Shown here piece after piece: positions 1 to 5,040 of a stretch of DNA of 5,040 nt. The translations under genes were made by a program, and so were the position numbers. Below the pieces are notes generated by a model. That model saw only the letters and a list, made by a program, of their open reading frames with translations, did not search any database and was not told the DNA's origin. Origin of the DNA: CAZRGV01 sp964599655 (GTDB lineage Bacteria > Planctomycetota > Planctomycetia > Isosphaerales > Isosphaeraceae); NCBI GenBank assembly GCA_964599655.1, contig CAZRGV010000255.1, forward strand, positions 1 to 5,040, given 5' to 3'. Numbering within the stretch: the first letter of the stretch is position 1; the number at the start of each line of letters is the position of its first letter.

Positions 1-332
1 AGACCGGCACCGCCGATCTGGACGAGGCGGTTCGCCTGCTCGACGACCTGTACGCCGTCGATGGCCCTCGCTTGCCGGAGCCTCGCCGCCTCCGCCGCCA
101 GGCCGATCGCCGATTGTCGCGGGCCTTCCTCAACCGGGCTCACGACGCCCTTCGCGGCGGCCTTCCCGACCTGGCTCGCTCGTGCCTGTCTCGCGCGATC
201 CAGCTTTGGCCGGGAATCCTCGGCACGATCCTGCGCGACCCGAGGCTCGCCGCTCAGATGACCGCGCTGGCCGTTCATCCGGGCCTGGCCGGACGATGGT
301 TCTCACCGGGCGGGCCGCGGCCGAATCGCTGA
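1..332 (+). CDS. C-terminal end of an unidentified protein, possibly a glycosyltransferase tail (5' partial)
   Basis: The reading frame is open from the first whole codon at position 3 to a TGA at 330-332, giving about 109 residues; the start lies outside the window. The visible part is rich in Arg, Leu and Ala and looks entirely helical. It has two amphipathic stretches (ADLDEAVRLLDDLYAVDG and LPDLARSCLSRAIQLWPGIL) that resemble TPR-type helix pairs, then a short basic end. Family-2 glycosyltransferases of planctomycetes often end in helices of this style (…A…LA..A..L.P.LL), so such an enzyme is possible, but no catalytic domain is visible and the function is a guess. A TTG at 72 could serve as an internal start, but the frame has no break upstream of it, so a partial longer gene is more likely. 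It ends 11 bases before the stop of the convergent Uma2 gene. Confidence is fair that it is coding, low on function. Confidence 0.6.
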   Translation, partial: TGTADLDEAVRLLDDLYAVDGPRLPEPRRLRRQADRRLSRAFLNRAHDALRGGLPDLARSCLSRAIQLWPGILGTILRDPRLAAQMTALAVHPGLAGRWFSPGGPRPNR

Positions 333-343
333 GGCAGCTCTGT

Positions 344-898
344 TTACTCGAACACGGCTGCGACCGGGCAAGAGAAACCAGGCAGGATGTCGCCGCCGTC
401 CAGGGTATTCCCTTCTTTGAGCAGGGCACCGGTGCCGTCGGCCCGGAAGACCTCGATATCGCGGGAGGCGGGGGTGACAACCCAGAACAGCGGCACGCCG
501 GCATGGAGGAATTCACGGACCTTGATCTTCAATTCGGTGGCGTTGTCGTTCGGCGAGACGACCTCGACCAGGAGATCCGGAACGACTCGCGAATGGACCC
601 GGCCCGCCTTGCCGTCGGGGAGGCGATCGCGCCGGGTGAACGAGACGTCGGGGAAGCGGACGCGACCGGGATCATCCGTGAAGATCTGATCACCGCATTC
701 GGAGCCGTTGACCACGCTCAGCAATTGTGTCTTCGCGAACGACTTCAGGCTGGCAACGATGCTCGTGGCGATCACATCGGCCTCTTGTCCGATCGGTTCG
801 CGCTCCACCAACGGGCCGTCGATGAGTTCCGGGGTCGTGCGATCGGTGATCTTGAGCAGGCCATCGAACGTGGATCGCCGCTCGGTGGTCGTCGCCAA
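344..898 (-). CDS. Uma2 family (DUF820) PD-(D/E)XK nuclease-fold protein
   Basis: The protein is 184 residues from a TTG start at 898 to a TAA at 344-346. That start is chosen because AAGGGAGG lies 8 bases upstream on the minus strand; an in-frame TTG at 946 would add 16 residues but lacks such a site and would cover the likely promoter. The family pattern is clear: PDVSF at about residues 83-87, PDLLVEVVSPND at 107-118 with the acidic E112, K126 in the following helix, AGVPLFWVV at 133-141, and the terminal LPGFSCPVAAVF signature. The Asp/Glu/Lys set is that of the restriction-endonuclease-like fold, so the active site appears intact. The length is normal for the family. Uma2 proteins are annotated as endonucleases but their biological targets are largely unknown. 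The gene stands alone, divergent from ygiQ, with no toxin or antitoxin partner visible. Family assignment is confident; cellular role is not. Confidence 0.9.
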   Translation of the reverse strand: MATTTERRSTFDGLLKITDRTTPELIDGPLVEREPIGQEADVIATSIVASLKSFAKTQLLSVVNGSECGDQIFTDDPGRVRFPDVSFTRRDRLPDGKAGRVHSRVVPDLLVEVVSPNDNATELKIKVREFLHAGVPLFWVVTPASRDIEVFRADGTGALLKEGNTLDGGDILPGFSCPVAAVFE

Positions 899-906
899 GG
901 GACAAA

Positions 907-914
907 CCTCCCTT
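907..914 (-). promoter_or_regulatory. Ribosome binding site of the Uma2 gene
   Basis: On the minus strand these bases read AAGGGAGG, a strong Shine-Dalgarno match, 8 bases before the TTG at 898. It decides the start codon in favour of this TTG over the in-frame TTG at 946. Confidence 0.7.
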
Positions 915-937
915 GTCCGCGTTCGTACGATGCAGAA

Positions 938-943
938 ATAATA
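938..943 (-). promoter_or_regulatory. Candidate -10 box for the Uma2 gene
   Basis: On the minus strand the bases read TATTAT, five of six matching the sigma-70 consensus TATAAT, about 40 bases before the chosen TTG start. It sits in the only AT-rich patch of the divergent intergenic region. No convincing -35 box is seen at the usual 16-18 base spacing, so this is a weak prediction. A plus-strand promoter for ygiQ probably lies in the same patch, but no good match was found. Confidence 0.3.
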
Positions 944-945
944 CA

Positions 946-965
946 AGAAGACTGTTCCCTCTTCT
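946..965. repeat. Short inverted repeat in the divergent Uma2/ygiQ intergenic region
   Basis: AGAAGA at 946-951 and TCTTCT at 960-965 form a perfect 6-base inverted repeat around an 8-base spacer, just upstream of ygiQ. It could be a small operator or a leader hairpin, but at this length chance is a fair explanation. Confidence 0.25.
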
Positions 966-986
966 CAGGATACGTTGCGGACGAAG

Positions 987-3038
987 ATGAACCCCATCCC
1001 CAAGATCGACCCACCTCCCTGCTCGACGCGACCGGCCGAGGCCAACGACGCACCGACGCAACTGCCGGTGCCGCCGTTGGTTCCGCTCCGCTTGCCGCAC
1101 CTGCCGGCCTCGCGCGCCGAGATGGAGGCGCGCGGCTGGGATGAGGTCGATGTCGTGTTTGTCACGGGAGACGCGTACGTCGATCACCCTTCGTTCGCCA
1201 ACGGCATTCTCACGCGAGTGCTGGAAGCGGCGGGGTTCCGGGTCGCCGTTCTGTCCCAGCCCGACTGGAGGAGTGCGGACCCCTGGCGAGAGTTCGGTCG
1301 TCCTCGCCTGTTCTTCGCCATTAGCGCGGGGAACATGGACAGCATGATCAACCACTACACGGCGAACAAGAAGGTCCGCAACGACGATGCGTACAGCCCA
1401 GGTGGTCAGATCGGCCTGCGGCCCGATCGCGCGACGTTGCCCTACTGCCAGCGGGCCCGCGAAGCCTTCCCCGGTGTGCCGGTCATCGCGGGCGGTGTCG
1501 AGGCGAGTTTGAGGCGACTGGCCCATTACGACTACTGGAGCGACACCGTCAAGCGCTCGATCCTGCTCGACAGCAAGGCCGACCTCGTCGTCTTCGGCAT
1601 GGGGGAACAGCCGATCGTGGAGATCGCCCGACGGCTGGCAGCCGGTCAGTCGGTCAAGGATCTCCGCGACCTTCGAGGCGTCGCCTACGCTCTTGGCGCG
1701 AAGGAAGAACCGCCGCCCGACGCGATCGTCCTGCCGTCGTTCGAGGACGTCAAGACGGACAAGCTCGCCTTTGTGCGTGCCACGAAGATCATCCACCAGG
1801 AGACCAATCCGCTCAACGCCCGGCGGCTCGTTCAGTATCACGACCGGCAGGCGGTCGTCTGCAACCCGCCGAGCCTGCCGATCAGCCAGGAGGACATGGA
1901 CCGGGTTTACGGCCTGCCCTACACCCGCAAGCCGCATCCGAAGTACAGGGAGCCAATCCCGGCCTTCGAGGCGATCAAGGACTCGGTCACGATCATGCGA
2001 GGCTGCTTCGGCGGCTGCACCTTCTGCTCGATCACCGCGCACCAAGGGCGGATCATCCAGTCGCGATCGAGCGAGTCGGTGCTGGCCGAGCTCCGAACCC
2101 TCGGCCAAGATCCCGAGTTCAAAGGGGTGGTCTCCGACATCGGCGGACCAACCGCGAATATGTATCAGATGCGATGCACCAGGCCCGAGGTCGAGGCGAA
2201 GTGCCGTCGGCTTTCCTGCGTGCATCCAAAGATCTGCAAGCTCCTGGGCACCGATCACGGCCCGCTCGTCGACCTGATGCGGAAGAGCCGAGAGGTCGAG
2301 GGGGTCCGCAAGGTCCTGGTCGCTTCGGGTGTTCGGATGGACCTGGCCCAGCTCTCGCCCGAGTACATGGAGCAACTTGCCGCGCATCACGTCGGCGGGC
2401 ACCTGAAAGTCGCTCCCGAGCACACCGATCCCGAGGTGCTCAAGCGAATGAAGAAGCCCGAGATCAACGACTATAAGGGTTTCGACGAGTCGTTCAAAGC
2501 CGCCAGTCAGAAAGGGGGCAAGCCAAAGCAGTACACCGTGCCGTATTTCATCGCGTCTCATCCGGGAAGCGACCTGCACGCGATGATCGACCTGGCGCTG
2601 TTCCTCAAGCGCAACGGCTACCGGCCCGATCAGGTTCAGGACTTCATCCCCGCGCCGTTCGACATCGCCACGTGCATGTACTACACGAACATTGATCCGT
2701 TCACGGGTGAAGAGGTCTACACCGCCAAGCATCTGCGCGACCGCAAGCTTCAGCGGGCCTTGCTCCAGTTCTTCAAGCCGGAGAATTACTTCGAGGTTCG
2801 CGAGGCGTTGCTGAAGGCCGGTCGAGCCGACCTGATCGGCTCGGGCTGCGACGCCTTGATTCCTGCCCAGCCTCCGAAGGCGGCCCTTCGAGCCCGCATG
2901 GAGAAGGCGAACCGAGACCTCTCGGAAGGGCGGTACGTCCATACGATTGACAAGGACGGGTCGAAGACGCGGCGGAACCGGCCGTCATCCTCCGGTTATC
3001 GACCCGGCCGAAAGTCGGCGAAACGGCGGGGCCGCTGA
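987..3038 (+). CDS. ygiQ: YgiQ family radical SAM protein (UPF0313)
   Basis: This is a complete 683-residue protein ending in TGA at 3036-3038. The ATG at 987 is used; an in-frame TTG at 975 with AGGA 4 bases upstream (967-970) would add four residues and cannot be excluded. Either start leaves about 35 variable residues before the conserved domain, and the next ATG (1123) would cut into that domain. An N-terminal YgiQ domain carries hallmark strings VTGDAYVDHPSF, GNMDSMINHYTANKK, SPGG and GGVEASLRRLAHYDYWSD. The radical SAM core follows, with the 4Fe-4S motif CFGGCTFC at C340, C344 and C347. A C-terminal DUF3362-like part ends near GCDALIPAQPPKAALRARM, followed by a basic Lys/Arg-rich tail. 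The length is close to that of other YgiQ proteins. Members should bind a 4Fe-4S cluster and cleave S-adenosylmethionine in the cytoplasm; substrate and product are not established to my knowledge. No frameshift or missing key residue was seen. Confidence 0.96.
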   Translation: MNPIPKIDPPPCSTRPAEANDAPTQLPVPPLVPLRLPHLPASRAEMEARGWDEVDVVFVTGDAYVDHPSFANGILTRVLEAAGFRVAVLSQPDWRSADPWREFGRPRLFFAISAGNMDSMINHYTANKKVRNDDAYSPGGQIGLRPDRATLPYCQRAREAFPGVPVIAGGVEASLRRLAHYDYWSDTVKRSILLDSKADLVVFGMGEQPIVEIARRLAAGQSVKDLRDLRGVAYALGAKEEPPPDAIVLPSFEDVKTDKLAFVRATKIIHQETNPLNARRLVQYHDRQAVVCNPPSLPISQEDMDRVYGLPYTRKPHPKYREPIPAFEAIKDSVTIMRGCFGGCTFCSITAHQGRIIQSRSSESVLAELRTLGQDPEFKGVVSDIGGPTANMYQMRCTRPEVEAKCRRLSCVHPKICKLLGTDHGPLVDLMRKSREVEGVRKVLVASGVRMDLAQLSPEYMEQLAAHHVGGHLKVAPEHTDPEVLKRMKKPEINDYKGFDESFKAASQKGGKPKQYTVPYFIASHPGSDLHAMIDLALFLKRNGYRPDQVQDFIPAPFDIATCMYYTNIDPFTGEEVYTAKHLRDRKLQRALLQFFKPENYFEVREALLKAGRADLIGSGCDALIPAQPPKAALRARMEKANRDLSEGRYVHTIDKDGSKTRRNRPSSSGYRPGRKSAKRRGR

Positions 3039-3059
3039 GCCGTTGCGGCGGACGCCTGT

Positions 3060-3090
3060 GGCCTCGAAGTTCTTTCGTCGGATCGAGGCC
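3060..3090 (+). terminator. Hairpin after ygiQ, possible terminator
   Basis: GGCCTCGA at 3060-3067 and TCGAGGCC at 3083-3090 form a perfect 8-base stem with a 15-base loop, starting 22 bases after the ygiQ stop codon. The position suits a transcription terminator, but no run of T follows, so it is not a classical intrinsic terminator. It may instead protect the 3' end of the mRNA or act in a factor-dependent way. The stem is GC-rich and stable; its role is inferred from position only. Confidence 0.4.
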
Positions 3091-3219
3091 CTGTGCCTAC
3101 GGTGCTCGTCATCGCGCGCCAATTCGTCCGGATCGCGCGTGGTATGGGCCCTTCGCTTGGGTTAAACTGGCCGGGAATCCTGCCTGAAGGATCTCTCCCG
3201 ACCGAGCGAGTTTGTTCCC

Positions 3220-3223
3220 GGAG
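3220..3223 (+). promoter_or_regulatory. Ribosome binding site of the PVC-type dehydrogenase gene
   Basis: GGAG lies 6 bases before the ATG at 3230 and supports that start, which also gives a well-formed signal peptide. A 7-base inverted repeat (CCGGGAA at 3171-3177, TTCCCGG at 3215-3221) overlaps the first two bases of this site. The rest of the 3039-3229 gap shows no convincing promoter. Confidence 0.5.
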
Positions 3224-3229
3224 CGAAGG

Positions 3230-5040
3230 ATGCGTTCGAGGCTTTTCCCGATTCTCGTGCTGGTGATCGGCATCATTCCCTTACGGAATTTCACACAGGC
3301 CCAGGCTCCGCAAGGCCGACCGCCCGAGCTGGTCGCTTCCACGGACCCTCGCACGCCCGAGCAGGAGCGGCAAGGGTTTCATCTGCCGCCCGGATTCGAG
3401 ATCGAGCTGGTTGCCGCCGATCCCGATATCCATAAACCCATGAATCTCGCGTTCGACGACCGGGGGCGGCTCTGGGTGACCGACACTCTGGAATATCCCT
3501 ATCCGGCCCAGGGGGACACGAAGCCCCGCGATACGGTCAAGATCCTCGAGGATTTCGGTCCCGACGGGCGCGCTCGCAAGATCACCACCTTCGCCCAGGG
3601 CCTGAACATCCCGATCGGTGTCATGCCGCTCGACCGTGCCGCCCTGGTCTATAGCATCCCTCAGATTTACCGGCTCGTTGACGCCGACGGCGACGACCAC
3701 GCCGAGCGCCGCGAGGTGGCGTATTCGCAGTACGGATTCAACGACACTCACGGAATGACCAGTGCCTTTACCTGGGGTTTTGACGGCTGGATCTATGCGT
3801 GCCACGGCTTCGCCAACACCTCGACGGTGAAGGGGGCCGACGGCCAGGCGATCACGATGAACTCGGGGAACACGTATCGCCTGCGCGACGACGGCTCCCA
3901 TCTGGAACAGTTCACGTGGGGACAGGTCAATCCGTTCGGCCTCTCGTTCGACCCGCTCGGCAACCTCTACTCGTGCGATTGCCACAGCCGGCCCATCTTC
4001 CAGCTTCTCCGAGGGGCGTATTACCCCAGCTTCGGCAAGCCGCACGACGGCCTCGGCTACGGCCCGGAGATGATGAGCCACGACCACGGATCGACGGGAA
4101 TCGCGGGAATCGTTCACTACGCCGCCGACCAGTTTCCCGAGGCCTATCGAGGCACCGTGTTCGTCGGGAACGTCGTCACCAGCCGGATCAACCACGACCA
4201 TCTGAAGTGGCATGGATCGAGCCCGGAAGCGATTGCCCAGCCCGACTTCCTCGTCAGCGACGACCCCTGGTTCCGCCCGGTCGATATCGAGCTCGGCCCC
4301 GACGGCGCCCTCTACGTCGCCGACTTCTACAACCGGATCATCGGGCACTATGAGGTTCCCTTGACCCACCCCGGTCGTGACCGAGAGCGGGGGCGGATCT
4401 GGCGCATCGTGTATCGAGGCAACGACGCCAAGGGGACTCCCGCACCGCACGGCGCCGATTGGACCCACGCCGATCTTCCTTCGCTCCTCCAGGACCTCGC
4501 CCATCCCAACCTGACGGTCCGGATGAAAGCGACCAATGCCCTTGTGAAACTTGGTAAATCTGTTGTCGAGCCAGTCCGTGACCTGATGGGGAAGGCGGAC
4601 GCATCGGCCTGGGTTCGAATGCACGGGCTCTGGGTCCTGCAACGGCTCGGGCAGCTCGACGACGCGACGTTGAAGGCCGCCGCGGCCGATCACGACCCGG
4701 GTGTTCGCGTCCATGCGATGCGAACACTGGCCGAAATGCGGGACCTACCCGACGAGAGACGCGCCCTGGCACTCGGGGGGCTCAACGACTCCGACGCTCT
4801 GGTCAAGCGATGCGCCGCCGAGGCGCTCGGACGTCATCCCTCATCCCGGAACCTCCGGCCACTGATCGACGCCAGACAGGCGGTTCCCGCGGACGACTCG
4901 CACCTCTTGCACGTCGTTCGCATGGCCCTGCGGGATCAACTTCGGGACGGCTCCGCCTGGCCGAAGGTGGCCGAAGGAGACTTCTCGGAAAGTGACCTTC
5001 GGCCACCTCCGGCCAGGCGGAGCCGTCCCGAAGTTGATCC
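3230..5040 (+). CDS. PVC-type membrane-bound dehydrogenase with HEAT repeats (3' partial)
   Basis: The frame starts with ATG at 3230 and stays open to the window edge, giving 603 whole codons. Residues 1-26 look like a Sec signal peptide: MRSR, a hydrophobic core LFPILVLVIGIIPL, and a cleavage site after AQA, so the protein is exported. Residues about 45-395 form the β-propeller of the planctomycete/verrucomicrobial dehydrogenase family (TIGR02604 type, related to sorbosone dehydrogenases). Typical strings are LPPGFEIELVAADPDIHKPMN, ACHGFANTS, FDPLGNLYSCDCHSRP, RGAYYPSFGKPHDG, DHGSTGIAGIVHYAADQFPE, and GPDGALYVADFYNRIIGHYE. From about residue 416 helical HEAT-like repeats follow (HPNLTVRMKATNALVKLG; HDPGVRVHAMRTLAEM; DSDALVKRCAAEALG). 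Relatives are usually much longer and often end in a CxxCH cytochrome c domain, which would lie beyond the window. The substrate is unknown. Residues after about 589 are encoded by an inverted copy of the preceding sequence and look foreign to the family, so the 3' end may be disrupted or misassembled. Confidence 0.93.
   Translation, partial: MRSRLFPILVLVIGIIPLRNFTQAQAPQGRPPELVASTDPRTPEQERQGFHLPPGFEIELVAADPDIHKPMNLAFDDRGRLWVTDTLEYPYPAQGDTKPRDTVKILEDFGPDGRARKITTFAQGLNIPIGVMPLDRAALVYSIPQIYRLVDADGDDHAERREVAYSQYGFNDTHGMTSAFTWGFDGWIYACHGFANTSTVKGADGQAITMNSGNTYRLRDDGSHLEQFTWGQVNPFGLSFDPLGNLYSCDCHSRPIFQLLRGAYYPSFGKPHDGLGYGPEMMSHDHGSTGIAGIVHYAADQFPEAYRGTVFVGNVVTSRINHDHLKWHGSSPEAIAQPDFLVSDDPWFRPVDIELGPDGALYVADFYNRIIGHYEVPLTHPGRDRERGRIWRIVYRGNDAKGTPAPHGADWTHADLPSLLQDLAHPNLTVRMKATNALVKLGKSVVEPVRDLMGKADASAWVRMHGLWVLQRLGQLDDATLKAAAADHDPGVRVHAMRTLAEMRDLPDERRALALGGLNDSDALVKRCAAEALGRHPSSRNLRPLIDARQAVPADDSHLLHVVRMALRDQLRDGSAWPKVAEGDFSESDLRPPPARRSRPEVD
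4933..5040. repeat. Near-perfect 45-base inverted repeat (quasi-palindrome) at the window edge
   Basis: Bases 4933-4977 and 4996-5040 are reverse complements at 44 of 45 positions; the one mismatch pairs A4964 with C5009. The spacer 4978-4995 is 18 bases and can itself add four pairs (ACTT 4980-4983 with AAGT 4990-4993). The right arm reaches the last base of the window, so the repeat may continue outside. In the dehydrogenase frame the left arm reads DQLRDGSAWPKVAEG, which continues naturally from VVRMALR. The minus-strand reading of the right arm gives the same peptide with K changed to E. The left arm therefore looks like the original and the right arm the copy. Confidence 0.9.
4958..4977 (+). 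repeat. Two tandem copies of a 10-base unit inside the left arm
   Basis: TGGCCGAAGG occurs twice head to tail at 4958-4967 and 4968-4977. Because 10 is not a multiple of three, the copies are read in different frames (WPKVAEG overall). The inverted counterpart in the right arm has one base changed in the copy of the first unit. It may be chance within GC-rich coding sequence, or a slippage point that helped create the fold-back. Confidence 0.5.

Noticed and set aside
207..220. A 14-base direct repeat, TGGCCGGGAATCCT, also found at 3168-3181
   Set aside because: One copy is in coding sequence and the other is intergenic, flanks differ, and a match of this length can arise by chance in a GC-biased window.
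333..343. A bidirectional terminator between the convergent first gene and the Uma2 gene
   Set aside because: Only 11 bases separate the stop codons and no inverted repeat or T-tract was seen there.
182..1144. A 320-residue plus-strand open frame across the Uma2 gene
   Set aside because: It is antisense to a clear Uma2 gene over most of its length and runs into the start of ygiQ; the translation resembles no family.
690..2942. A 750-residue open frame on the minus strand opposite ygiQ and part of the Uma2 gene
   Set aside because: Its codons are in register with those of ygiQ, with first positions opposite the GC-rich third positions, which commonly keeps the opposite strand open in high-GC genes. 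Its composition is Arg/Asp/Val-rich with no recognisable domain, and it overlaps two clear family members.
2947..3165. A 72-residue plus-strand open frame spanning the end of ygiQ and the following gap
   Set aside because: It overlaps the conserved ygiQ end in another frame, is Arg-rich and lacks a clear ribosome binding site. Only the hairpin at 3060-3090 is supported there.
3799..4353. A 184-residue plus-strand open frame inside the dehydrogenase gene
   Set aside because: It is an out-of-frame shadow rich in Arg and Pro, fully contained in a recognised coding region.
3281..4714. A 477-residue open frame on the minus strand opposite the dehydrogenase gene
   Set aside because: It is the mirror of a strongly conserved PVC-type dehydrogenase in the same codon register; the translation shows no domain and no ribosome binding site was apparent.
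1..5040. A novel multi-gene defence or mobile system centred on the Uma2 nuclease-fold protein
   Set aside because: No partner gene, transposase, integrase, toxin-antitoxin pair or repeat array accompanies it; its neighbours look like ordinary chromosomal genes.

Overview
The window reads as high-GC chromosomal DNA from a planctomycete. The main clue is a very recognisable 'PVC-type' membrane-bound dehydrogenase (β-propeller plus HEAT repeats), a family characteristic of Planctomycetes and Verrucomicrobia. A Uma2-family nuclease-fold gene, a type commonly multiplied in planctomycete genomes, fits this. Genus is an inference only; an Isosphaeraceae/Gemmataceae-like organism would suit the base composition. 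No rRNA, tRNA, CRISPR array, transposase or phage gene was seen.

Layout: (1) 1-332, plus strand, the C-terminal end of a gene that begins outside the window, helical and TPR-like, possibly the tail of a glycosyltransferase. (2) 344-898, minus strand, a Uma2-family protein that converges on gene 1 with only 11 bases between the stop codons. (3) 899-986, a short divergent intergenic region with the only AT-rich patch in that part of the window; it probably carries promoters for the Uma2 gene and ygiQ. (4) 987-3038, plus strand, a complete YgiQ-type radical SAM protein with an intact CxxxCxxC cluster motif. (5) 3039-3229, an intergenic region with a hairpin after ygiQ and a ribosome binding site before the next gene. 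(6) 3230-5040, plus strand, a secreted or periplasmic PVC-type dehydrogenase that remains open at the window edge.

The genes do not form an obvious pathway: ygiQ and the dehydrogenase point the same way but are 191 bases apart with a hairpin between them, and the Uma2 gene is divergent. No multi-gene novel system is evident. The most unusual item is at the right edge. Bases 4933-4977 inside the dehydrogenase gene are repeated in inverted orientation at 4996-5040 (44 of 45 positions match, 18-base spacer). The left copy looks like genuine dehydrogenase coding sequence. The right copy looks like a fold-back duplicate that replaces the expected downstream sequence. It may be a real inverted duplication or repeat element, or an assembly or library artefact, and sequence beyond the edge is needed to decide.
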